The notes beneath the pieces were generated by a model that was given only the letters and a program-made list of their open reading frames with translations, ran no database searches and was not told the DNA's origin. A DNA stretch of 5,562 bases from the NCBI GenBank assembly GCA_023399505.1, contig JAEWOZ010000120.1:1-5562 (forward strand), read 5' to 3'. Position numbers and translations under genes: made by a program. How positions within the stretch are numbered: the stretch's first letter is position 1; every line of letters starts with the position of its first letter. Of the stretch, positions 1 through 5,562 are shown one piece after another. Origin of the DNA: Fusobacteriota bacterium. Lineage in GTDB: Bacteria; Fusobacteriota; Fusobacteriia; Bac17; JAEWOZ01.

Positions 1-260
1 GAATAGTAGAAGGCGGTAGGCAACAAGAGAATTTGAATAGAGAATTTATAATGTATGCTTCTAGCAGTTGCGATTATATTATAGTAGTGGGTTATTTAAA
101 TAAGAGAACAATAGAAGAAGCTTTATATCAAATTCAATATCCAAAAGGTAGAGTTTTTTACGCTAAAGATTTAGAAGAGGCAAAAAAAGAGCTAAACAGA
201 TATTTGGAACCTAATGATATAGTTCTATTTGAAAATGACCTACCAGATAATTATAATTAG
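1..260 (+). CDS. Mur ligase family protein, MurF-like, C-terminal part (5' end outside window)
   Basis: The frame is open to the left edge (first full codon at 3) and ends with TAG at 258-260, giving 86 visible residues. They begin IVEGGRQQENLNREF, continue through CDYIIVVGYLNKRT, and end DIVLFENDLPDNYN. Family knowledge: the C-terminal domain of MurF-like Mur ligases in many Gram-positive bacteria and relatives has a VE(L)G...N+EF stretch, a D.VI.VG strand and a terminal VLFENDLPD motif. MurF adds D-Ala-D-Ala to the UDP-MurNAc-tripeptide in the cytoplasm, using ATP. The ATP-binding and central domains lie outside the window, so their integrity cannot be judged. An internal TTG (33) or ATG (51) would start mid-domain, so neither is the real start. 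The D-Ala-D-Ala ligase at 2494 supplies the matching substrate, which supports the call. Another Mur ligase-type role cannot be excluded from the tail alone. Confidence 0.82.
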   Translation, partial: IVEGGRQQENLNREFIMYASSSCDYIIVVGYLNKRTIEEALYQIQYPKGRVFYAKDLEEAKKELNRYLEPNDIVLFENDLPDNYN

Positions 261-326
261 TTTTAAATTTATTAAATGGTTTAATTTATTTAGAGTTCTA
301 TTTACGAAAATATTAAAGTTTTGTAT

Positions 327-358
327 AAAAGGCTTAATTAAATTAGCCTTTTTTTTTT
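327..358 (+). terminator. Rho-independent terminator after the Mur ligase gene
   Basis: GGCT (331-334) pairs with AGCC (345-348). The stem is extended outward by AAAA (327-330) against TTTT (349-352), and inward by two A-T pairs after a bulged T at 335. A run of ten T (349-358) follows. It lies 66 bases after the Mur ligase stop and before the next promoter, so it separates the two transcription units. Confidence 0.8.
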
Positions 359-397
359 GAAATTTTAGACTTTTTTAAGAGTTAATCTAAATTATAT

Positions 398-422
398 ATT
401 AAAAGAATAAAATTCTTTTAAT
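398..422. repeat. Perfect 11-bp inverted repeat upstream of the nuclease-fold gene
   Basis: ATTAAAAGAAT (398-408) and its exact complement ATTCTTTTAAT (412-422) are separated by AAA (409-411). No T-tract follows, so it is a poor terminator. It abuts the expected -35 position of the promoter at 443-451, a location suited to an operator. An operator role is inference. AT-rich DNA also produces such palindromes by chance. Confidence 0.5.
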
Positions 423-442
423 TAAATATCCTTTCTAATATA

Positions 443-451
443 TGATAAAAT
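443..451 (+). promoter_or_regulatory. Probable extended -10 promoter of the nuclease-fold gene
   Basis: TGATAAAAT gives TG-N plus a -10 hexamer TAAAAT (446-451). An overlapping TATGAT at 441-446 is an alternative. The -35 position (about 423-428, TAAATA) is poor, which is tolerated with an extended -10. The predicted transcript start is near 458, giving a leader of about 34 bases that contains an alternating AT run at 461-470. Confidence 0.5.
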
Positions 452-476
452 ACTTTAACTATATATATATTAAGAG

Positions 477-482
477 AGGAGG
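477..482 (+). promoter_or_regulatory. Ribosome binding site AGGAGG of the nuclease-fold gene
   Basis: AGGAGG ends 9 bases before the ATG at 492, against 15 bases before the in-frame ATG at 498. The spacing favours 492 as the start. Confidence 0.85.
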
Positions 483-491
483 AAAGAGACT

Positions 492-2123
492 ATGAAAATG
501 TCAACAACAATATCAAATTCAGATTTTAAAGATTATATAAAAAATAAATACTATTATGTAGATAAAACTTTATTAATAGAAGAACTATTTAATAAAGGTG
601 ATGAAGTTACCTTATTACCAAGGCCAAGAAGATTTGGTAAAACTTTAAATCTATCAATGTTAAAATACTATTTTGACATAAGTGAAGATATTAAAGATTT
701 ATTTAAAGGTTTAAAGATAGAGAAAAGTAACATATTTGAAAAATATCTTAACAAATACCCTACTATATTTTTAACTTTTAAGGATATTAAAGGTAATAGC
801 TACAAAGAAGACTATACCAAGATAAAGCAGGTAATATCTGACTTGTATGAGAAACATGAGTATTTACTAACAAGTAATAAATTAAATGAGAGAGATAAAA
901 AATATTTCAGTAATATTTTAAATGAAGAGGAAGTGGATTACTCAATCAGTTTGATGAGGTTGTCTAAATACTTATATAAATATTATGATAAAAAAGTAGT
1001 AGTGTTAATAGATGAATACGATACTCCTGTAAATAAAGAGCTAGATAATGAGCATTATAAAAATATAATTAATTTTCTTAGAGATATGATAAGTACAACT
1101 TTTAAGGGCAATGAATATTTATTTAAAGGGGTAATAACAGGAATACTAAGAATAGCTAAAGAGTCTATGTTCTCAGGAGCTAACAACATATTGGTAAGAA
1201 CTATATTGGATAATGATTTTAGTAATAAATTTGGTTTTACAGAAGAAGAAGTTTTAGAGATTTTGAAATACTATGATATAAAAGACAAAATAGAGGAAGT
1301 AAGAGAATGGTACAACGGTTACGTATTTGGTAATAATATTATATACAATCCATTTTCTATTGTTAATTATGTGAAGAATAAAATTTTAGATCCATATTGG
1401 GTAAATTCAGGTAATACTCAATTAATACAAAACTTACTCGTTAATTCAGATTTATTTATAAAAGAAGATTTAGAAAAATTAATAAAAGGTAAGAAAATAA
1501 AAGCCGAAATAGAGACTAGTATAATATTTAATGAACTGGATAATAGTAAATATCTATGGAGCCTTTTATTGTTTAGCGGCTATTTAAAATGTACAAATAT
1601 AAAAGAAAATATATATACATTGGAAATACCTAATAAAGAGATAAAAGAGTGTTATAGATCAATAATGAAGATGTTTTTAAATAAGTTTATTAAAAATCCA
1701 TTGAAAATAGTATATGCTATAAAAGAAGGAAATATAGAGTTATTTAAAAAAGAGTTAGAGTGGATAATAATAAATATCTCAAGCAGCCAAGATCTTATAT
1801 CAGAAAATTCTTATCATAATTTGCTAATAGGACTGTTAGCTTATTTATATGATGAGTACGAAGTAAAATCAAATAGAGAATCTGGGAATGGAAAATACGA
1901 TTTGGCTATTATTCCATATGATAAAAAGAGATTAGCATATGTAATAGAAATTAAATTTGCAAAAAAAGAAGATAAATTAGAAAAATTAGCAGAAGAGGGA
2001 ATTAAACAAATAGAAGAAAAAAAATATGTAACTGAATTATTAAGTAGAGGTATGAAGAATATATTAATGTTAGGTATTGCATTTCAAGGTAAAAATGTTT
2101 ACATTGTTGATAAAAAGCTATAA
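492..2123 (+). CDS. AAA-ATPase-like / PD-(D/E)XK nuclease-fold protein (DUF1703 type)
   Basis: This 543-residue protein has the two-part build of the AAA-ATPase-like plus PDDEXK_9 (DUF1703) family. Seen in the ATPase part: the family opening (SDFKDYIKNKYYYVDKT, 10-26), a P-loop variant RPRRFGKT (44-51), a Walker B strand VVVLIDEYDTPV (169-180), TGILRIAKES (216-225) with a candidate arginine finger or sensor at R220, and WYNGY...YNPFSI (273-290). The C-terminal part (about 440-540) shows a nuclease fold with D470 in GKYDL, E486-x-K488 in VIEIKFA, and Q507. All the expected catalytic positions are present, so the protein looks intact. The length is normal for the family. No signal peptide or membrane segment is seen, so it should be cytoplasmic. 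Family knowledge: the genes are often multi-copy and variable between strains, and their role is unknown; defence or mobile-element links are only suspected. It has its own promoter and terminator and sits between two peptidoglycan genes. ATA is favoured for Ile (7 of 9 in the first 100 codons). Confidence 0.9.
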   Translation: MKMSTTISNSDFKDYIKNKYYYVDKTLLIEELFNKGDEVTLLPRPRRFGKTLNLSMLKYYFDISEDIKDLFKGLKIEKSNIFEKYLNKYPTIFLTFKDIKGNSYKEDYTKIKQVISDLYEKHEYLLTSNKLNERDKKYFSNILNEEEVDYSISLMRLSKYLYKYYDKKVVVLIDEYDTPVNKELDNEHYKNIINFLRDMISTTFKGNEYLFKGVITGILRIAKESMFSGANNILVRTILDNDFSNKFGFTEEEVLEILKYYDIKDKIEEVREWYNGYVFGNNIIYNPFSIVNYVKNKILDPYWVNSGNTQLIQNLLVNSDLFIKEDLEKLIKGKKIKAEIETSIIFNELDNSKYLWSLLLFSGYLKCTNIKENIYTLEIPNKEIKECYRSIMKMFLNKFIKNPLKIVYAIKEGNIELFKKELEWIIINISSSQDLISENSYHNLLIGLLAYLYDEYEVKSNRESGNGKYDLAIIPYDKKRLAYVIEIKFAKKEDKLEKLAEEGIKQIEEKKYVTELLSRGMKNILMLGIAFQGKNVYIVDKKL

Positions 2124-2400
2124 TAATGTGATATAGAATTATGGTTTTAATTTATTAATGAATGTTTTGCCAAATTTATCCGACAAAAAATGATATAAAA
2201 TGCTTAAAATTGAGATATTGTGTATAGCTCTATTTATTAAGTACCTTTGTTATAAAATAATTTAAAGAATTAGTTAGGGAAAAAAATACAAATTATTCAT
2301 GAGAGTGAATATATTAAAAAGACATAAAATGAACTTTAAAATCTAGAAGAAATTTCTAAGGATTTAAAAAGTAGAACATTTCATTATGATACAAAACAAT

Positions 2401-2428
2401 AAAAAATAGTTTAAAAACTATTTTTTTT
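2401..2428 (+). terminator. A/T-rich hairpin terminator upstream of the D-Ala-D-Ala ligase gene
   Basis: AAAAAATAGTTT (2401-2412) is perfectly complementary to AAACTATTTTTT (2415-2426), with one G-C pair (2409/2418) and T through 2428. In practice the innermost pair opens to give a 4-base loop. The A-run on one side and T-run on the other would let it work in both directions. The stem is weak for lack of G-C pairs. It would end transcription coming from the nuclease-fold gene or the spacer. Confidence 0.6.
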
Positions 2429-2454
2429 ATTTTTTAATTATTTTTATTCTTGAA

Positions 2455-2463
2455 TGATATAAT
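2455..2463 (+). promoter_or_regulatory. Extended -10 promoter of the D-Ala-D-Ala ligase gene
   Basis: TGATATAAT is a consensus extended -10 (TG-N-TATAAT, hexamer 2458-2463). No good -35 is seen 17 bases upstream (TAATTA, 2435-2440). The predicted transcript start is near 2470, giving a leader of about 24 bases. Confidence 0.65.
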
Positions 2464-2493
2464 GTAATAAATATTAAGAAAAAGAGGATAAAG

Positions 2494-3651
2494 ATGAAAT
2501 TAAGAATAGGTGTCTTTTTTGGAAGTAGATCTGTAGAACATGAAATTTCTGTTATTACAGCTCAGCAAGTTATGAAAGTGTTAGAAGAAAAGTATGATGT
2601 AATTCCTATATATATCTCAAAAGAAGGAAAATTTTACAGTGGAAAATTACTAAAAAATCTAGAGAATTTTAAGAACATTCCTAAATTATTGGATAAGTGT
2701 ATCAATTTAAATTTTTCTTTGGATTCTTCTAGAAATTTTATTTATAGAAATTCTTTTAATATTTTCAGAAGAACAATACTTGAAAGAATAGACATAGCTT
2801 TTCCTATTTTACATGGAACTTTTGGAGAAGACGGAACTATTCAAGGAGTTTTTGAAATGATGAATATTCCTTATATTGGTTCCAATGTTTTATCTTCCTC
2901 TATAACAATGGATAAAATTTTTACAAAATTTACATTAAAAGCTAATAATTTTGATGTTTTACCTTTTCATCATTTTTATTCTAAAGAATTTTTTAATAAT
3001 AAAGAAAAAATTATGAATGAGATTGAGGAAAAATTAACTCACCCTTTAATTGTGAAACCTTCTAACTTAGGTTCAAGTATTGGAATAGAAATAGCTAAGA
3101 CAAAAAAGGAATTAGAACTTGCTATTGAAAGCGCCTCTTTCCTATCTCAGAAAATAATAGTAGAAAAATTTTTAGATAATATTACTGAATTAAATATATC
3201 TGTTATAGGTGATTACGAAAAACAAGAGTGCTCTTCAATAGAAAGATTAATTTCTAATTCAAAAATTCTTTCTTACAATGAAAAGTATAAAAACAATGAA
3301 GGTTTTGCAACTGCAGAGAGAGAACTTCCTGCACGAATTGATAAAGAACTAGAAAAGACTATACATCAACAAGCAAAAGAGTTATTTAAAATTTTCAATT
3401 GTAGTGGTCTTATAAGAATAGATTTCATGTTTGATAATAATGAACAAAAATTATATATAAATGAAATAAATCCTATACCCGGTTCATTAGCATTTTATTT
3501 ATGGGAAAATAGTAATTTAAGTTTTGCAAAATTATTAGATAAATTAATAGAGATTTCATTTAAAAGAAAAAGAGAGCAAGAAAAAATAACTTCTTCTTTT
3601 AAAAGTAATATTTTAAATTTAGGTAATGGTATAAAAGGAATAAAGAAATAA
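2494..3651 (+). CDS. ddl: D-alanine--D-alanine ligase
   Basis: This ATP-grasp ligase joins two D-Ala residues, using ATP, to make the dipeptide later added to the peptidoglycan precursor. The protein has 385 residues, in the usual size range. Seen: SVEHEIS (13-19) with E15, the N-terminal D-Ala-binding glutamate; HGTFGEDGTIQG (107-118); IVKPSNLGSSIG (186-197) with the ATP-binding lysine and the serine loop; YNEKY (261-265), whose Lys-Tyr pair matches the omega-loop tyrosine of D-Ala-D-Ala rather than D-Ala-D-Lac enzymes; GLIRIDF (305-311) with R308 and D310; and NEINPIPGS (323-331) with metal ligands E324 and N326. That last motif has Pro at 327, where the family usually has Thr (NT-x-PG). 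A basic tail follows residue 355. GAGGA at 2484-2488 precedes the ATG by 5 bases, and the family N-terminus begins right there. The gene is transcribed separately from the nuclease-fold gene and may read through into gatC. Confidence 0.93.
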   Translation: MKLRIGVFFGSRSVEHEISVITAQQVMKVLEEKYDVIPIYISKEGKFYSGKLLKNLENFKNIPKLLDKCINLNFSLDSSRNFIYRNSFNIFRRTILERIDIAFPILHGTFGEDGTIQGVFEMMNIPYIGSNVLSSSITMDKIFTKFTLKANNFDVLPFHHFYSKEFFNNKEKIMNEIEEKLTHPLIVKPSNLGSSIGIEIAKTKKELELAIESASFLSQKIIVEKFLDNITELNISVIGDYEKQECSSIERLISNSKILSYNEKYKNNEGFATAERELPARIDKELEKTIHQQAKELFKIFNCSGLIRIDFMFDNNEQKLYINEINPIPGSLAFYLWENSNLSFAKLLDKLIEISFKRKREQEKITSSFKSNILNLGNGIKGIKK

Positions 3652-3661
3652 ATATTTAAAG

Positions 3662-3690
3662 TTGAACTAAATTTTTTTTTTTGATAGAAT
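3662..3690 (+). promoter_or_regulatory. Promoter of the gatCAB operon
   Basis: A -35 TTGAAC (3662-3667), a 17-base spacer and a -10 TAGAAT (3685-3690) are preceded by TG at 3682-3683, making an extended -10 as well. This is the best-formed promoter in the window. The predicted start is near 3697, only about 19 bases before the gatC ATG. A GAGGAG ribosome binding site (3705-3710) sits 5 bases before that ATG. The spacer is largely an 11-T run. Confidence 0.7.
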
Positions 3691-3715
3691 TTAGTATTAA
3701 TTTTGAGGAGAAGAT

Positions 3716-4000
3716 ATGATTAAAAAAGAAGATGTTTTAAATGTAGCAAAATTATCAAGTTTTGAATTAAGTGAGAAAGATATTGAAAAATTTACTCAAG
3801 AATTAGGTAATATAGTTAACATTTTAGATAGACTAGTAAAGATAGACACCGAAGGAGTAGAGCCTATGTATAGCTCACTAGAAACAACTAATATTTTCAG
3901 AGAAGATTTACATAAAAAATATGAAAATAGCAAAGAATTAATAGAGCTTTCCGAGTATGTAGAAGATAATGTTATCGTCGTGCCAAAGGTGGTTGGATAA
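3716..4000 (+). CDS. gatC: Aspartyl/glutamyl-tRNA amidotransferase subunit C
   Basis: GatC is the small subunit that wraps around GatA and stabilises its contact with GatB in the GatCAB complex. The 94-residue length is typical of the family. Seen: a helical N-terminus (KEDVLNVAKLSSFELSEKDIEKF), a middle helix around GNIVNILDRLVKIDTEGVEPM (31-51), FREDL at 61-65, and a C-terminal VIVVPKVVG like the usual FVVPKVI/VG ending. The start at 3716 is set by GAGGAG at 3705-3710. It is the first gene of gatC-gatA-gatB, and its stop codon shares one base with the gatA start (TAATG), implying translational coupling. No anomalies are seen. Confidence 0.95.
   Translation: MIKKEDVLNVAKLSSFELSEKDIEKFTQELGNIVNILDRLVKIDTEGVEPMYSSLETTNIFREDLHKKYENSKELIELSEYVEDNVIVVPKVVG
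3987..3992 (+). promoter_or_regulatory. gatA ribosome binding site inside gatC
   Basis: AGGTGG lies within the last codons of gatC, 7 bases before the gatA ATG at 4000. Together with the overlapping TAATG it supports the 4000 start. Confidence 0.7.
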
Positions 4001-5454
4001 TGAAATTATATAAATTAAAAGCTTTTGAATTAATTAATTTAATAAAAAGAAAAGAGATAAGTGTAAAAGAGGTAGTTGAAAGTTTTTTTGATAGAGTTAA
4101 TAAAGTTGAAAGTAAGGTAGATGCTTTTTTACATCTCTATCAAGAAAGAGCTACTGAACAAGCTATAAAAGCTGATGAGAGAATAAAAAAAGGTGAGAAG
4201 ATTAGAGCTTTGGAAGGGATTCCTATGGTCTTAAAAGACAATATTCTTTCTAAAGGCGATAAAACTACAGCAGCATCTAAAATGTTAGAAAACTATGTAG
4301 CACCTTACGATGCAACAGTAGTAGAAAAATTAAAAGAAGCTGGTTCTATAATAATAGGTAAAGCTACTTTAGATGAGTTCGCAATGGGATCTTCTGGTGA
4401 ATATTCAGCTTTTAAATTAGCAAAAAACCCTTGGGATTTAACAAGAGTTCCAGGAGGTTCTAGTAGTGGAAGTACAGCTTGTGTAGCAGCTAATATGTCT
4501 CCTTTAGCACTAGGATCTGAAACAGGTGGAAGCGTAAGACAACCAGCAGCTTTTTGCGGTGTCGTTGGTCTAAAACCTAGTTATGGCAGAATTTCTAGAT
4601 ATGGTTTAATTACATTTGCATCATCTTTAGATCAAATAGCACCATTAGCTCAAGATGTTAGAGATATAGCTTTAACTATGAACGTTATAGCAGGTCATGA
4701 TGAAAAGGAAACTACATCTGCAAAAGTTTCTGTACCTAATTATTTGGATTCATTAGATAAGGATATTAAAGGCATTAAAGTAGGAATTTTAAAAAAGGAA
4801 CTTTTATCAGGAGCTGATAAAGAAATTTTAGATGAATATGAAAGGACATATAAAATATTAGAAGGATTAGGAGCGATAATTGAAGAAATTGAGATAAAAG
4901 ATATTAACTACTCTATAGAAGTATATTTTACTATTAATCCTTCAGAGGTAAGTTCTAACTTGGCTCGTTTAGATGGTTTAAAGTATGGTTTGGCTCCAAA
5001 GGATCCAAAGACGCTTTCTGAAATTTACAACTATTCAAGAGCTAATGGTTTTGGACAAGAAGTAAAAAGAAGAATAATGATAGGTAACTTCGTTTTAAGT
5101 GCAGACCATTATGAATCATATTATATTAAAGCATGTAAGGTAAGAAACATTATAAAGCAATCATTTAATGATGTATTTAGAAAAGTAGATGTTGTACTAA
5201 TGCCTACCACTCCTACTAAAGCTTTTAAGTTTGGAGAAAACACAAATGATCCTGTAAAAATGTACTTATCTGATATGTTTACTATTCCTGCTAACTTAAC
5301 AGGTAATGCAGCTATTTCAGTACCAACAACTATTAAAAATGGATTACCTATTGGAATGCAATTTATAGCTAACAATTTTGAAGAAGCACTTCTTCTTAAA
5401 GTAGCACATGCTTTTGAAAGAGAAAGAGGCTCATTAGAAGAGCCAAATTTGTAG
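4000..5454 (+). CDS. gatA: Glutamyl-tRNA(Gln)/aspartyl-tRNA(Asn) amidotransferase subunit A
   Basis: GatA is the glutaminase subunit. It releases ammonia from glutamine (or asparagine), which is channelled to GatB to convert Glu-tRNA(Gln), and in many bacteria Asp-tRNA(Asn), to the correct amide form. The protein has 484 residues, the usual length. It is an amidase-signature enzyme with the complete Ser-cisSer-Lys triad: K79 in GIPMVLKDN, S154 in VPGGSSSGS and S178 in ETGGSVRQPA, the same numbering as described for Staphylococcus GatA. Other conserved blocks are GLKPSYGRISRYGLITFASSLDQ (190-212), SSNLARLDGLKYG, the YESYYIKACKVR helix, and VVLMPTTPTKAF. It overlaps gatC by one base and is followed by gatB 12 bases later. 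The presence of GatCAB suggests an indirect route to Gln-tRNA or Asn-tRNA; whether glutaminyl- or asparaginyl-tRNA synthetase is also encoded cannot be seen here. Confidence 0.97.
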   Translation: MKLYKLKAFELINLIKRKEISVKEVVESFFDRVNKVESKVDAFLHLYQERATEQAIKADERIKKGEKIRALEGIPMVLKDNILSKGDKTTAASKMLENYVAPYDATVVEKLKEAGSIIIGKATLDEFAMGSSGEYSAFKLAKNPWDLTRVPGGSSSGSTACVAANMSPLALGSETGGSVRQPAAFCGVVGLKPSYGRISRYGLITFASSLDQIAPLAQDVRDIALTMNVIAGHDEKETTSAKVSVPNYLDSLDKDIKGIKVGILKKELLSGADKEILDEYERTYKILEGLGAIIEEIEIKDINYSIEVYFTINPSEVSSNLARLDGLKYGLAPKDPKTLSEIYNYSRANGFGQEVKRRIMIGNFVLSADHYESYYIKACKVRNIIKQSFNDVFRKVDVVLMPTTPTKAFKFGENTNDPVKMYLSDMFTIPANLTGNAAISVPTTIKNGLPIGMQFIANNFEEALLLKVAHAFERERGSLEEPNL

Positions 5455-5458
5455 GAGG
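5453..5458 (+). promoter_or_regulatory. gatB ribosome binding site overlapping the gatA stop codon
   Basis: AGGAGG shares its first two bases with the gatA TAG (5452-5454) and ends 8 bases before the gatB ATG. The terminating gatA ribosome would reach this site directly, which favours coupled synthesis of the two subunits. Confidence 0.85.
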
Positions 5459-5466
5459 TTATTAAA

Positions 5467-5562
5467 ATGTCATCAGTTTACGAAACGGTAGTTGGTTTAG
5501 AAATTCACGTTCAACTTTCTACAAAAAGCAAGCTTTTTTGCGCTTGTAGCACAATCTTTACA
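5467..5562 (+). CDS. gatB: Aspartyl/glutamyl-tRNA amidotransferase subunit B, N-terminal part (3' end outside window)
   Basis: GatB is the kinase/transamidase subunit. It binds the misacylated tRNA, phosphorylates the side-chain carboxylate with ATP, and accepts ammonia from GatA. Only 32 residues are visible, beginning [17 protein letters not shown] and continuing [17 protein letters not shown](I/V)GLE(I/V)H matches the start of the GatB cradle domain. The Cys-x-Cys after LF (residues 25 and 27) matches the first half of the four-cysteine zinc site found in many, but not all, GatB proteins; the second cysteine pair would lie beyond the edge. The ATG is fixed by AGGAGG 8 bases upstream. The gene is third in the gatCAB operon. 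Confidence 0.95.
   Translation, partial: MSSVYETVVGLEIHVQLSTKSKLFCACSTIFT

Larger units (their letters stand above)
2124..2493. other. 370-base spacer without an intact gene
   Basis: No open frame of credible length with a ribosome binding site is seen on either strand. Contents: an orphan extended -10-like TGATATAAAAT (2191-2201); a 6-bp hairpin TATTCA/TGAATA (2294-2299 with 2306-2311); a + strand frame from 2274 to 2402 that reads protein-like but has stops at 2325 and 2337; a terminator at 2401-2428; and the promoter of the next gene at 2455-2463. The frame's final stop (TAA, 2400-2402) runs straight into the terminator stem, as a real gene end would, so it may be the residue of a lost gene. 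An untranslated small transcript from about 2206 to 2426 is the other possibility. Both are inference. Confidence 0.5.

Noticed and set aside
33..260. Separate 75-residue gene starting at TTG 33
   Set aside because: The frame is open to the left edge and the residues upstream (IVEGGRQQEN) belong to the same Mur ligase domain, so this is the end of a longer gene.
271..285. ATTAAA-TGG-TTTAAT hairpin after the Mur ligase stop
   Set aside because: Only six A-T pairs and no T-tract; the convincing terminator is at 327-358.
411..2271. Inverted 13/14 match (411-424 with 2258-2271) that could be read as terminal repeats of an insertion
   Set aside because: It is almost entirely A and T, is not at the ends of any unit, and part of it belongs to the local palindrome at 398-422. 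No transposase is present.
2299..2346. 15-codon frame starting ATG 2299
   Set aside because: No ribosome binding site at a usable distance, very short, and no recognisable sequence.
2124..2493. T-box or other riboswitch leader for the ligase gene
   Set aside because: No T-box consensus or other known leader motif is seen, and the ligase promoter lies downstream of the terminator, leaving a leader of only about 24 bases.
5121..5375. 84-codon open frame on the minus strand
   Set aside because: It lies wholly inside gatA, antisense to conserved blocks, with no recognisable product; it is a shadow of the real gene.

Overview
The window is strongly AT-rich (by eye below about 30% GC). It carries only bacterial housekeeping and accessory genes, with clear AGGAGG-type ribosome binding sites and extended -10 promoters of the form TGATAnAAT. 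The GatB start ([12 protein letters not shown]), the gatC-gatA-gatB order and the MurF-like C-terminus ending in FENDLPDNYN point to a low-GC Firmicute-like anaerobe. A Tissierellia-type genome such as Parvimonas or Helcococcus is my best guess, and Fusobacteria is the main alternative. This placement is an inference, not something the sequence proves.

Layout, left to right. Bases 1-260 are the 3' end of a Mur ligase (MurF-like), closed by a hairpin-plus-T-tract terminator at 327-358. A perfect 11-bp palindrome and an extended -10 promoter precede a 543-residue AAA-ATPase-like / PD-(D/E)XK nuclease-fold protein (492-2123), a family of unknown role that is often multi-copy and accessory. A 370-base spacer follows (2124-2493). 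It holds a possible orphan promoter, a small hairpin, a stop-interrupted stretch that may be a decayed gene end, and an A/T-rich terminator. Next is a D-alanine--D-alanine ligase (2494-3651) with its own extended -10 promoter. After 64 bases containing the best promoter in the window come gatC (3716-4000), gatA (4000-5454) and the first 32 codons of gatB (5467 to the edge).

How the genes fit together. The ligase at 2494 makes D-Ala-D-Ala, and a MurF-type enzyme adds that dipeptide to the UDP-MurNAc-tripeptide, so the two outer genes at the left belong to one peptidoglycan precursor pathway. The nuclease-fold gene sits between them as an independent, separately transcribed unit and looks like an insertion into that neighbourhood. 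The gatCAB genes encode the amidotransferase that corrects misacylated Glu-tRNA(Gln) and/or Asp-tRNA(Asn). They are tightly coupled: a 1-base overlap joins gatC to gatA, and the gatB ribosome binding site overlaps the gatA stop.

No tRNA, rRNA, CRISPR array or complete insertion sequence was recognised. The most unusual content is the nuclease-fold gene and its flanks: a near-identical 15/16-base direct repeat on either side of it, the palindrome in its promoter, and the odd spacer after it. I did not find convincing evidence of a new multi-gene system.
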